Positions 43,785-51,326 of a stretch of DNA of 64,000 bases are shown piece by piece; positions within the stretch are counted from its first letter, which is position 1; the number at the start of each line of letters is the position of its first letter. The translations under genes and the position numbers were made by a program. A model generated the notes under the pieces. It did no database searches, was not told where the DNA came from, and was given only the letters and a program-made list of their open reading frames with translations. This DNA comes from Alphaproteobacteria bacterium (GTDB lineage: Bacteria; Pseudomonadota; Alphaproteobacteria; Micavibrionales; Micavibrionaceae), in assembly GCA_021776025.1 (NCBI GenBank), contig JAJFGR010000007.1, positions 124,001 through 188,000 on the forward strand. The letters run 5' to 3'.

Positions 43785-44885
43785 ATGCTGAACGCACTAG
43801 ACACACAATATACGCTGGGCGAAGACGGCCAGATTTTTTATCAAGAACAAGCCAGCAATCCTATGCCAGGCGAGTCGATTGCTATGTTGGCGAAAGGCGC
43901 TGATATCCTTAAGCCTAAGGTCATTTTGTTAGAGAATGCGGTTACGGCGGCGCAGGATAAAACAAAGCTGCGTGATTATGTGCAAGCTTGGTTAGGGCGG
44001 CATATTGGTGTGGTGCTGGAGCCTTTGGTGGCTTTGGAAGAAACGGGTGATTTTAAAGCCGCTGTTAAGGGCATCGCTTTTCAGGTGCATGAAGCGCTGG
44101 GAATTGTGCCGCGGGAACAGCTTGCAAGCCTGATTACTGAACTCGATGCTGATGATCGGCGTGATTTACGCTCCAAGAAAATTCGTCTTGGGCCTATTCT
44201 TGTTTTTATTCCTGCTTTGAATAAACCGGCGGCTGTGCGTTTGCGTGGTTTGCTGTGGGGGCTTTTCAATGACAAAGGCTTGCCGATGGATTGCCCCAAA
44301 GACGGTATTGTATCTTTTGAGATTGACCCTAAAGCGATTGATCGTTTGTTCTATCAGGCCATTGCTTATCCCGTCTATGCCAAGCGTGCGATCCGCATTG
44401 ATATGCTGGACCGGGTGATTAGCGCCGTTTATGACGGTGCGAAAGAGGGTAAGTTTAAGGCTGAACATAAGATGGCGGAGTGGCTCGGGTGCTCTATTGA
44501 GGGGCTATATGAAGTTTTGGAAGCGATGGGTCATAAGAAAGTTTATGATCCTGCTGCGGAGGCGGAAAAAGCAGTAGAGGGAGCCCCTAAAACGGAAGAG
44601 GCGAAGACCGAAGACAAGCAGGAAGAAACCCTTAAGGAGAATGGTGAACAAGAAAAACCTGAGCTGGCGACATTCCGCTTGAAAAAAGGCAAAGCTTTTG
44701 AGAAGGCGCAAAGCGCCGCTAAGAAGCCGTTTGTTAAAAAAGACAAACCAGAAAAATCTAAAGGTAAACGTAACAAAGACACAAATCGTACACCAAAAGT
44801 TATGAGTGCTCCGGCAAAGAAAATTGAAGATTCACCGTTTGCCATTCTTGAGCAGCTTAAAAAACAATCTAATGAGAAATCTTAA
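43785..44885 (+). CDS. Stand-alone C-terminal module of SUV3-like helicase
   Basis: About 366 residues. The run RDYVQAWLGRHIGVVLEPL, GIAFQVHEALGIVPRE, DLRSKKIRLGPILVFIPALN, KPAAVRLRGLLWGLF, IRIDMLDRV and the ending DSPFAILEQL with a basic Lys-rich linker match the C-terminal third of the large alphaproteobacterial SUV3/DEAD-type RNA helicase. Walker A/B and the helicase core are absent: an in-frame stop lies upstream at 43707 and the neighbouring gene is on the other strand. Starts at TTG 43728 or ATG 43785 are possible; homology begins at the second. Whether the helicase core is elsewhere in the genome is unknown. It overlaps the next gene by 14 bp. Confidence 0.82.
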   Translation: MLNALDTQYTLGEDGQIFYQEQASNPMPGESIAMLAKGADILKPKVILLENAVTAAQDKTKLRDYVQAWLGRHIGVVLEPLVALEETGDFKAAVKGIAFQVHEALGIVPREQLASLITELDADDRRDLRSKKIRLGPILVFIPALNKPAAVRLRGLLWGLFNDKGLPMDCPKDGIVSFEIDPKAIDRLFYQAIAYPVYAKRAIRIDMLDRVISAVYDGAKEGKFKAEHKMAEWLGCSIEGLYEVLEAMGHKKVYDPAAEAEKAVEGAPKTEEAKTEDKQEETLKENGEQEKPELATFRLKKGKAFEKAQSAAKKPFVKKDKPEKSKGKRNKDTNRTPKVMSAPAKKIEDSPFAILEQLKKQSNEKS

Positions 44886-45243
44886 TTTAATACTGGCATT
44901 TTTTACTGTTCTTGTGTCTGTGCAGCCTGTTTCTGCTGCGTGGTTTTCCGGTGATTATTTGTTACAGGTTTGTGGTGTTGATGCGAAAGATCAGGAGCTT
45001 GTGGAAGGTGGACATATTGCATGCCAAGCTTATATTGCAGGTGTGCTGGATTATCACAATCTCATTCGTTCATTGGGAACGTCACCGAGCGTCGATTTTT
45101 GTGTTCCTGAAGATGTAAGTATGCATGAAATTCATAAGAACGTGGTCAATTATATACATGAAAACCACCATGAGCAGGGGCCGTTTATTGCCGCGCCGGG
45201 TGTGGCGTTGGCGCTGTTTCAAGCCTATCCATGTCCTGAATAA
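44872..45243 (+). CDS. Exported Rap1a/Tai-type protein
   Basis: 123 residues. The start ATG lies inside the end of the helicase-module gene (14-bp overlap). A signal peptide (about 1-20, ending VSAA) precedes a domain with four cysteines: LLQVCGV, HIACQAYIAGVLDY, DFCVPEDV and AYPCPE. This pattern matches Rap1a/Tai-type proteins, which include immunity proteins for type VI amidase effectors but also many exported proteins of unknown role. No type VI genes are in the window. Transcriptional coupling to the helicase module follows from the overlap. Confidence 0.82.
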   Translation: MRNLNLILAFFTVLVSVQPVSAAWFSGDYLLQVCGVDAKDQELVEGGHIACQAYIAGVLDYHNLIRSLGTSPSVDFCVPEDVSMHEIHKNVVNYIHENHHEQGPFIAAPGVALALFQAYPCPE

Positions 45244-46275
45244 TCACATCGTATTAAACAGCATGCCGAGAATGATGATTTGCGGGACTGTGACCAGCGG
45301 TATGGATAGTGCAATCAGCCATGATTTGCTGAACTCGCGAACTACCAACATCTCAGTGTAATCCGTAGAGACACCAGCCATTAAAAACGCAAAGCCGTTG
45401 CCCGGCGCGGCGCCTGTGTTCATGATTTCTGCAGCGATAGGGGCGGAGCCTTCGGAACAGATCTCAACCAATGTTGCAACGATAAGCGTTACTCCCAGCC
45501 CCATCAATGTTGGGCCGAACCAATTCGCGAAAAATTCTGTGGGGATGTATGCGCGCATGGCCGCGGCTATAACTGCGCCGAAAAGGATCCAGCGAATAAT
45601 CATCTTGCCATCATGCCAGCCATCTCGGGCAATTTCTTTTACCCATGCCCATGATGGTTTCCATCCTTTCAGGCGAGCTTTTGCATCGGCCTTTACATCA
45701 AAGCTTTCAGGAACGTCGCAGGTGTTGGGGTTGGGGGGGAGGATGCCATGTTTAACGAGCGCGAGATAAATAAGGCCGGAGATGATGGCGATTATCATGG
45801 AGGCGAGAATAAATACAGCTGTCCATTTGAGACCAATGAGTGCGATTAAGATGAAAGTGAGGCTGAGTGAGTTCCACGGGCTGGCGATTAGGAAGGTTAG
45901 AACCTGAGCAATGGACAGGCCGCGCTCGTAAAGCTTACCGGTGATAACTAAGATACCGTGGTTGCACATGTCGAGGACAACGCCAGCGATGGCGGCTTTG
46001 ACAATGTCGCTGGCAGTATCACCGCGGCCCATGATAGCAGTGAAATATTCACGGGGAACTTTATTCATCAGGCCGACGGAGAGTAAGCCAAGCGCGACAC
46101 CCCATGACATATCGATGAGCAATTCCATTTGTGTGTGCACGAAAACGCCGAGGCCGGGGAATGTTATACCGATCGCGTGCATGGTCAGAGTCACCAGAAT
46201 TACTGCGAGTGAGCCGTGCATTATCCAGTCGGGCTTGAATTTCGGTTTTTCAACCGGGCAGCAATCATTGCTCAT
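45244..46275 (-). CDS. Permease (DUF318/ArsP-like)
   Basis: 343 residues, at least eight predicted transmembrane helices (for example VILVTLTMHAIGITFPG, IIRWILFGAVIAAAMR). The SEGSAPIAAEI motif and the paired repeats each side of the Pro-rich cytoplasmic loop are typical of the DUF318/ArsP-like permease family that exports organo-arsenicals or other metal compounds. Two cysteines begin the protein (MSNDCCPVEKPK). It is the last of the five-gene metal operon, 3 bp after the CsoR-type regulator gene, and so probably exports a metal species. Substrate not determined. Confidence 0.87.
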   Translation of the reverse strand: MSNDCCPVEKPKFKPDWIMHGSLAVILVTLTMHAIGITFPGLGVFVHTQMELLIDMSWGVALGLLSVGLMNKVPREYFTAIMGRGDTASDIVKAAIAGVVLDMCNHGILVITGKLYERGLSIAQVLTFLIASPWNSLSLTFILIALIGLKWTAVFILASMIIAIISGLIYLALVKHGILPPNPNTCDVPESFDVKADAKARLKGWKPSWAWVKEIARDGWHDGKMIIRWILFGAVIAAAMRAYIPTEFFANWFGPTLMGLGVTLIVATLVEICSEGSAPIAAEIMNTGAAPGNGFAFLMAGVSTDYTEMLVVREFSKSWLIALSIPLVTVPQIIILGMLFNTM

Positions 46276-46278
46276 GGT

Positions 46279-46563
46279 TTAAGCCTCGTCATAACGTTTA
46301 AAGAGGTCCTTGATCTCGTTAATTTTTTCCTGTGCGGCGGCTTTATCATTGCCTTCAAAAGCGTCGGTAACGCAATGTTGCAGGTGCGCTTCGAGCACTT
46401 GCGCTTCGACAGTGCGAACAGCTGAACGCACTGCTTTTAATTGCGCCAAAATTTCAGGGCAATAACGGTTGTCCTCAATCATGCGTTTGACGCCTTCAAC
46501 TTGTCCGGCGATCCGGTTGAGTTTGGTAAGTTCTTTTTGGTGGCATGGGTGTTTGTCAGTCAT
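46279..46563 (-). CDS. csoR: CsoR-family copper-type metalloregulator
   Basis: 94 residues, the family length. The Cu(I) ligands fit Cys35 (in NRYCPEI), His60 and Cys64 (in EAHLQHC), the Cys-His-Cys set of CsoR rather than the RcnR or FrmR sets. An N-terminal HPCH motif (His5, Cys7, His8) is also present. CsoR-type proteins repress metal-efflux genes and release DNA on metal binding. It lies inside the operon it probably controls; an ATACCC/GGGTAT inverted repeat sits just before the first gene (48239-48255). The metal could be Cu(I) or another soft metal. Confidence 0.92.
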   Translation of the reverse strand: MTDKHPCHQKELTKLNRIAGQVEGVKRMIEDNRYCPEILAQLKAVRSAVRTVEAQVLEAHLQHCVTDAFEGNDKAAAQEKINEIKDLFKRYDEA

Positions 46564-46571
46564 TGTTCCTC

Positions 46572-46955
46572 TTAAGATAAAATGTAAGGTGCTACAAAGG
46601 CGAAAAAAGCACCAGTTAAAAACATCGCAACCGATAAAATATAGATTACGAGACTAATTTTGCGGAGTCGTGTGCAGATTTTGGCTTTCGCTGGGTCAGC
46701 CGGGCACGGGGCGTTGCGCCCGCGCCATTGTATAAACCCTGCAATGGTTAACATGATTGTGGCGAAACCGAATACTTCGGCTTTGTGCATCGATATCCAG
46801 ATAAGCTGTGGGAAGTCGCTAGCGAGGCCTGCGAGAGTAGCACCCATACCGATTGTTACAAGCAGGGCAGGTAGGGCACAGCAGATTAATGTGCTCGCCG
46901 AAGTGAACAGGCTGAGTGTTGGGGCAAGTGTGTCCTTGAAGCTGTAATGTTTCAT
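46572..46955 (-). CDS. MerT-like small membrane protein
   Basis: 127 residues, three transmembrane segments, with adjacent cysteines in the first (TLICCALPALLV), the hallmark of MerT-like mercury or heavy-metal transport proteins, and two further cysteines in the loop CPADPAKAKIC. Such a protein would pass metal ions between a periplasmic carrier and the cytoplasm. It is part of the five-gene metal operon, with its start overlapping the OM-barrel gene's stop at 46955. MerT and MerC are the closest relatives I recognise; I am unsure which. Confidence 0.72.
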   Translation of the reverse strand: MKHYSFKDTLAPTLSLFTSASTLICCALPALLVTIGMGATLAGLASDFPQLIWISMHKAEVFGFATIMLTIAGFIQWRGRNAPCPADPAKAKICTRLRKISLVIYILSVAMFLTGAFFAFVAPYILS

Positions 46956-47821
46956 TAAAACGTTATTCCGATGCCGATGTTGAACTCAGGGCCGCGAGAG
47001 TTTGAAATACTGCTGGTGTTCTCATAAACCGGGTGTTTGTATTCTGTGCGGAACATGACGTTGTCCTTGTAGAGCACAAGCAGTGGGCCGGAATGAACGC
47101 GGGAGCCACCCGAAGCGGTTGTAAGGTTTCTTGAGCTTGGATCTTCGTTATGGCGCGCGGTGACATCCCACATGATAAAAGCGCCAGAGTTTGTATCATC
47201 GTCATGATAGGGGTGATAGCCGAGATTAACATCTAGCCCGTATGTGTTGCCCGCTTTCATGTCGCGCTTGCCTTCTGTATTGATCCAGGTGAAGGCGTCA
47301 ATGAGGGTGTAGTATTTCGGGTCTTCGCTGCTGTAGGAAAAGCTCAAGCCTAGATCTGTGCTGCCGTCGCTGATTGGGAAGGCGCCGGAAGTGCTGCCTG
47401 TTGGCAGGCGCACGGAAGGTGTAAAGCCGAAATTCTGGGTGAAAGCGCCTTGATTGCTGTAGAGCTTGAGCGGGACACCGAGCACTAGGTCGCCTGATCC
47501 GCTATTATCCTGTTTAACGCCGACGCCGCCAATATTTTTTGTGCGTTCTTGCTGAATATAGGGCATTTTGAATGTGATACGTTTTGAGCGCTCGAAAGTG
47601 TAAACGCCTTCAAACCATGTTTTGTGAACAAAGCGTTCAAGGTCGAGGGGGTTTGCGATTTCGGAATCACCATCCATCAATGTATCAGAGCCATAGGTTT
47701 CATGACGAACTTGAAAACCATATCCGTCTTCCCAGCGTGGTGCCATATCCATGACAGGTTGGTGAGCTTGGGCGGGGGCTACAATAAATAGACCCAGCAG
47801 GGGCAGTATGAATTTTTTCAT
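46955..47821 (-). CDS. Outer-membrane beta-barrel protein
   Basis: 288 residues. A signal peptide (about 1-20) is followed by a beta-rich sequence with alternating aromatic strands ending in FNIGIGITF, the terminal Phe of many outer-membrane barrels. HQPVMDMAPRWEDGYGFQVRHE near the mature start is distinctive. The family resembles the MetA-pathway or transporter-type barrel proteins. It starts immediately after the HMA-type gene (ATG overlapping its stop region) and overlaps the MerT-like gene at 46955. It could provide the outer-membrane exit for the metal system, which is inference. Confidence 0.8.
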   Translation of the reverse strand: MKKFILPLLGLFIVAPAQAHQPVMDMAPRWEDGYGFQVRHETYGSDTLMDGDSEIANPLDLERFVHKTWFEGVYTFERSKRITFKMPYIQQERTKNIGGVGVKQDNSGSGDLVLGVPLKLYSNQGAFTQNFGFTPSVRLPTGSTSGAFPISDGSTDLGLSFSYSSEDPKYYTLIDAFTWINTEGKRDMKAGNTYGLDVNLGYHPYHDDDTNSGAFIMWDVTARHNEDPSSRNLTTASGGSRVHSGPLLVLYKDNVMFRTEYKHPVYENTSSISNSRGPEFNIGIGITF

Positions 47822-47822
47822 T

Positions 47823-48227
47823 TTACAAATCCTTAGGTGTGTGGATGCTGCCGTCATTCATATAGGCTTTAACGGGTTCGTAACCGCCGGATTTTATCGA
47901 TTCAAAAATAACGTCGAAATCAGGCTCCATGCCGGGTTTAATAGCGATTGTTACTTTTTGATCTGAAATTTCGACCTTCACGCCTTTTGTATATTTAGAC
48001 GGGTCAATAAAATCTAGTTTCGAGAGTTTTTTGGTGACACCTTGTGAGCAAAAGGAACAGACAATACCGTGGACTATAATAATAGATTCGTCTGGTTGCG
48101 CCTTGATGTTAGCATCAATCAGTGGTTTATTTATAGCTGGTGTGTGGTCATGCCCTTTGTGATCTGCAAGCGCCGGAACAGGGAGGGTAAACAGGCAAAA
48201 AGCCATGGGGATAAGTGTGTATTTCAT
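47823..48227 (-). CDS. Periplasmic heavy-metal-associated (HMA-type) protein
   Basis: 134 residues. A signal peptide (about 1-21) is followed by a His-rich patch DHKGHDH (22-28) and an HMA-like fold with HGIVCSFCSQGV (Cys57, Cys60), the GxxCxxC metal-binding loop of MerP or CopZ-type carriers. The C-terminal half continues with KVTIAIKPGME and GGYEP, typical HMA strands. It is the first gene of the metal operon, and the CsoR-type operator lies 12 bp upstream of its start. It probably passes metal to or from MerT-like or barrel components. Confidence 0.86.
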   Translation of the reverse strand: MKYTLIPMAFCLFTLPVPALADHKGHDHTPAINKPLIDANIKAQPDESIIIVHGIVCSFCSQGVTKKLSKLDFIDPSKYTKGVKVEISDQKVTIAIKPGMEPDFDVIFESIKSGGYEPVKAYMNDGSIHTPKDL

Positions 48228-48238
48228 ATGCCTAGAGT

Positions 48239-48255
48239 ATACCCTGTGGGGGTAT
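48239..48255 (-). promoter_or_regulatory. CsoR-type operator with overlapping promoter
   Basis: ATACCC (48239-48244), a 5-bp spacer and GGGTAT (48250-48255) form the inverted repeat expected for CsoR/RcnR/FrmR-family repressors. On the minus strand TTGACA (48262-48257) and TATACT (48241-48236) overlap it, 15 bp apart, which is shorter than ideal. It stands just before the HMA-type gene, so repression of the whole five-gene operon by the encoded CsoR homologue is likely. Confidence 0.82.
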
Positions 48256-48318
48256 GTGTCAACTCTGTTTATTGCGTATTAATTTTAGAGTGTGCTAATA
48301 TAAAGTGAGGGGTTATGT

Positions 48319-48735
48319 ATGGACAATTTTCCAGAGCGTTTAGTATTTGTAGATGACGAGCAGGATTTGCGTGAGATGGTGCGTGCAACCATTGAGGATG
48401 CTGGCTATAAAGGTGCGTTTGCAGCTTGTGGTTCGGGGGAAGAGCTTTTAAGTCGAATACGTGTGCTTCAACCGGAGCTGATTTTGCTGGATCTTAAAAT
48501 GCCGGGCATGGATGGTCCTGATGTGATGGCCGCGCTGCACGCTCATCCCGATGCAACGGGCACTCCCATTGTTTTGTGTACGGGGTCACTTAAGCTTGAA
48601 ATGGTTGAGCTGTATAGGCCGCTTGGCGTGGTTGGGGTTATTCACAAACCATTGGATCTGGATAATTTGATGAGCAACATTCAAGAGCTTTGGGCTGCTT
48701 ATTGTGAGCAGAATGATGAACAGGACACGGAATAG
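48319..48735 (+). CDS. Single-domain response regulator
   Basis: 138 residues, a receiver domain with no output domain. Acidic pocket Asp12/Asp13 (VDDEQD), phosphoacceptor Asp58 in LILLDLKMPG and switch residues Thr88 and Lys110 (HKPLD). Such proteins relay phosphate or act by protein contact, as CheY and SpdR-like single-domain regulators do. GAGGGG precedes the ATG. It faces a second receiver gene (48738-49184), ending 2 bp from it. No kinase is close. Confidence 0.9.
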   Translation: MDNFPERLVFVDDEQDLREMVRATIEDAGYKGAFAACGSGEELLSRIRVLQPELILLDLKMPGMDGPDVMAALHAHPDATGTPIVLCTGSLKLEMVELYRPLGVVGVIHKPLDLDNLMSNIQELWAAYCEQNDEQDTE

Positions 48736-48737
48736 TT

Positions 48738-49184
48738 TTAATTTTTTGGTGGAAGTGTGGCGATTCCAAGCCAAAAATCACTGATGACATTTACAGTTTT
48801 TTTGAATTTCATAAAATTGGCTGGTTTTTTAATGAAACAATTTGCGTGTTGGAGATAGCTCTCAGACACATCCTCGGACGTATCTGATGCTGTTAAAACA
48901 ATGATAGGGATTTGCAAGAGTTTTGGGTCAGCTTTGACGACACGCAAAAATTCAAGTCCGTCAAACTCAGGCATTTTTAAATCAAGAAAAATCAAGTCGG
49001 GGCGCGGGGCATCTTTATAGGTGTCCTTATTGTTTAGGAAATCGATTGCGCTAGAGGCGTCGTGTAAAACATGAACACTGTTGGATATTGTCGCGTCATT
49101 AATAGCTTCTGCCATTAAGGTGGTGTCGCTTTCACTATCATCGATAATTAATATATCGGCAGGTTTGCGCGGCGTGTCTGTCAT
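48738..49184 (-). CDS. Single-domain response regulator, Rcp1-like
   Basis: 148 residues. The receiver fold has acidic Asp15/Asp16 (IIDDSESD), phosphoacceptor Asp68 in LIFLDLKMPE and Lys120 (IKKPAN). The pattern MPEFDGLEFL and the extended N- and C-termini fit the Rcp1-like single-domain family linked to phytochrome or other histidine kinases. It is convergent with the other receiver gene and 18 bp from ispB on the same strand, so possibly co-transcribed downstream of ispB. Kinase partner unknown. Confidence 0.9.
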   Translation of the reverse strand: MTDTPRKPADILIIDDSESDTTLMAEAINDATISNSVHVLHDASSAIDFLNNKDTYKDAPRPDLIFLDLKMPEFDGLEFLRVVKADPKLLQIPIIVLTASDTSEDVSESYLQHANCFIKKPANFMKFKKTVNVISDFWLGIATLPPKN

Positions 49185-49202
49185 GCTTCTTTTACCCTGA
49201 CC

Positions 49203-50213
49203 TTAAAATTTACGAGTAATTGTGTAATCTGTTAATTCTTCTAAAAGATTACGCAACTTTGTTTCAGGTGCAAGGCGCAAGGCTTCAATGGCTTTGCACT
49301 TGTATGTCATTGCCAGATTTGAACAGGATTCAATGGCGTTGTGCTTTTTAATGGTGGTGCACGCTTCTTGGAGATCGTCATCGTTTTGATTGAGGTCAAC
49401 AAGCGTGCGGTGCCAGAATTTTCTTTCTTGGTCATCGGCCTTTGCAAGCGCGAATAAAACGGGCGCGGTGATTTTACCTTCGCGGAAGTCATCGCCAATG
49501 GTTTTGCCGAGTTTTTCGCGTTGGGCCATATAATCGAGCGTGTCATCAGCGATTTGAAAGGCGATGCCCATGTTTAGGCCGTAATCGGCCATGGCCTTTG
49601 CTTGTGCTGTGTCGGCGCCTGCTATAATGGGGCCGACTTCACAAGCTGCAGCAAATAGCGCTGCGGTTTTGGCTTCGATGACCTGGAGATATTCATCCAT
49701 GGTTGTTGAAAGGTTGTTTGCGGTTGTGAGCTGCATGACTTCGCCTTCAGCTATAATTGCAGACGCGTTTGAGAGGATGCGAAGGACATCAAGCGAACCG
49801 TCTTCTGTCATAAGCTGAAATGCACGGGAGAAAAGAAAATCGCCAACGAGGACGCTGGCCTGATTACCAAAGACAAGATTCGCGGCATCTTGACCGCGAC
49901 GCTCTTCGCTACCATCAACGACATCGTCGTGCAGCAGTGTAGCGGTGTGAATGAACTCAACACTGGCGGCAAGGCGGTGTGCGCGGGTCATATCACCTTC
50001 ATATATGGCCGTGCTGGCGAGTGTTAATAGGGGGCGAATGCGCTTTCCTCCTGCGGCTATAAGATAAGATGCCAGTTGAGGAATAAGCTTAACGGGGGAG
50101 TCCATATATTTGAGAATGAGCGTGTTGACAGCGCGCATGTCTGAATCAAGGATGTTGCCCAGTTCTTCTAGTGGGTTTACAGGGGTTTCGGATTGGACTG
50201 CTATGTCGCTCAT
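49203..50213 (-). CDS. ispB: Polyprenyl diphosphate synthase (octaprenyl type)
   Basis: 336 residues. First Asp-rich motif LLHDDVVDGSEERRG (Asp96, Asp97, Asp100) and second motif AFQIADDTLDY bind Mg-diphosphate. Length and spacing match the long-chain trans-prenyl synthases (IspB/SdsA) that make the quinone side chain from farnesyl diphosphate and isopentenyl diphosphates. Chain length (8 to 10 units) cannot be given by eye. It is followed by a Rcp1-like receiver gene and preceded by an unknown secreted protein gene. Confidence 0.94.
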   Translation of the reverse strand: MSDIAVQSETPVNPLEELGNILDSDMRAVNTLILKYMDSPVKLIPQLASYLIAAGGKRIRPLLTLASTAIYEGDMTRAHRLAASVEFIHTATLLHDDVVDGSEERRGQDAANLVFGNQASVLVGDFLFSRAFQLMTEDGSLDVLRILSNASAIIAEGEVMQLTTANNLSTTMDEYLQVIEAKTAALFAAACEVGPIIAGADTAQAKAMADYGLNMGIAFQIADDTLDYMAQREKLGKTIGDDFREGKITAPVLFALAKADDQERKFWHRTLVDLNQNDDDLQEACTTIKKHNAIESCSNLAMTYKCKAIEALRLAPETKLRNLLEELTDYTITRKF

Positions 50214-50250
50214 AAAGAGCTTTAAACCAGCTTTTTAAGCGCTAGGCAAG

Positions 50251-50724
50251 TTAGGATGGGTCTTTTTGCGCTTTGGATGGCGAGGTTGGTGTTTTAAAGC
50301 TTTTTGAGCGCATTTCTTTCTGGCTGTCTTTGCTGCTTTTCCATTCATTGAGGATAGCGGCAAAACCGCTTTGTTGTTTTTCGGTGTCTGCCTCGTGATC
50401 TGGTGATTTTGCGGCAGGCTTATCAACAGAGGGTTTTTTCGGCGATTTGGGTTTTTTAGGGCCCTTTTCTGCGGCCTTTTGTTCTTGAGTTTGGCCGGTG
50501 GCGAGTTCTTTATATTTATTCCAGACCAGTGTGGCAGGGTCTTGTTCTTCCTTAGGCGCGTTTTCTACAGCAGATTCTTCGGCGGGTAGGGCTTCGGCTG
50601 GCTCGGCAGTCTTTGGTTTTGCCAAAGTTGTGTAGTTAATACCCGGTTTAAGTTCACGCTGCTGGGCGTGTGTGGGCAGGCTTATGAGTAAAAGACAAAA
50701 AAGAGTTGTGATTCCGAGTTTCAT
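50251..50724 (-). CDS. Exported lysine/proline-rich protein, function unknown
   Basis: 157 residues. A signal peptide (about 1-20, ending THAQ) leads into a low-complexity sequence rich in Lys, Glu, Ala and Pro (GPKKPKSPKKPSVDKP), likely disordered. A short FAAILNEWKSS helix near 125 is the only folded-looking part. The ATG at 50724 lies within the divergent intergenic region, 31 bp from the GNAT gene start at 50756. No family is recognised. It ends 37 bp from ispB on the same strand. Confidence 0.6.
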   Translation of the reverse strand: MKLGITTLFCLLLISLPTHAQQRELKPGINYTTLAKPKTAEPAEALPAEESAVENAPKEEQDPATLVWNKYKELATGQTQEQKAAEKGPKKPKSPKKPSVDKPAAKSPDHEADTEKQQSGFAAILNEWKSSKDSQKEMRSKSFKTPTSPSKAQKDPS

Positions 50725-50755
50725 GGTTTTTATAATAAGGAAGGAGCTCTTCAAC

Positions 50756-51280
50756 ATGCAATTAGAAAACCTCGTGATCCGTCAAGCGACAGTGGATGAT
50801 ATTTCACTTTTGCAGCAAATTGCGGATGATATGAAGAGCGTAAAAGATATCGATTATTTTGAGCTTTCGTTGGAGCATCAGGCGGCTGGCGAACGGTTGG
50901 TGTTTATTGTTGAATATGATGGGAAAACGGCTGGGTATGGGATGCTGAGCTGGGCGCCTAAGTATGCGTTTTACAAGGCGATGGGGTATCCGGAAATTCA
51001 GGATCTGAATGTTTTGCCTGACTTTAGGAGTAAAGGGATTGCGAGCAACGTGATTGCATATTGTGAAGACTTGGCGCGCAAAAAAGGGCGCAGCCATATG
51101 GGAATCAGTGTGGGTTTGACGGCCTCTTACGGGGCGGCGCAGAAGCTCTATGTGAAGCTTGGCTATGTGCCGGATGGTCATGGCGTGACCTGCGACCGAA
51201 AAGCCGTGTCCCATGGTGAAATTCGCCCTGTGGATGATGATATGTGCTTGATGATGGTGAAAGATTTGCAAACGACATAA
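50756..51280 (+). CDS. GNAT-family acetyltransferase
   Basis: 174 residues. Acetyl-CoA loop DFRSKGIASNVI (about 85-96) and the later ASYGAAQKLYVKLGYVPDG block are typical GNAT motifs. It begins MQLENLVIRQATVDDISLL, standard for small-molecule or protein acetyltransferases. AAGGAG precedes the ATG, setting the start at 50756 rather than the 50672 in-frame start. Substrate unknown. It stands before ppdK with 46 bp between stop and start. Confidence 0.9.
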   Translation: MQLENLVIRQATVDDISLLQQIADDMKSVKDIDYFELSLEHQAAGERLVFIVEYDGKTAGYGMLSWAPKYAFYKAMGYPEIQDLNVLPDFRSKGIASNVIAYCEDLARKKGRSHMGISVGLTASYGAAQKLYVKLGYVPDGHGVTCDRKAVSHGEIRPVDDDMCLMMVKDLQTT

Positions 51281-51326
51281 TATGTGCTAAACCCTGAGCA
51301 TTGGTGCGTTTTAGGAGAATATTTAG

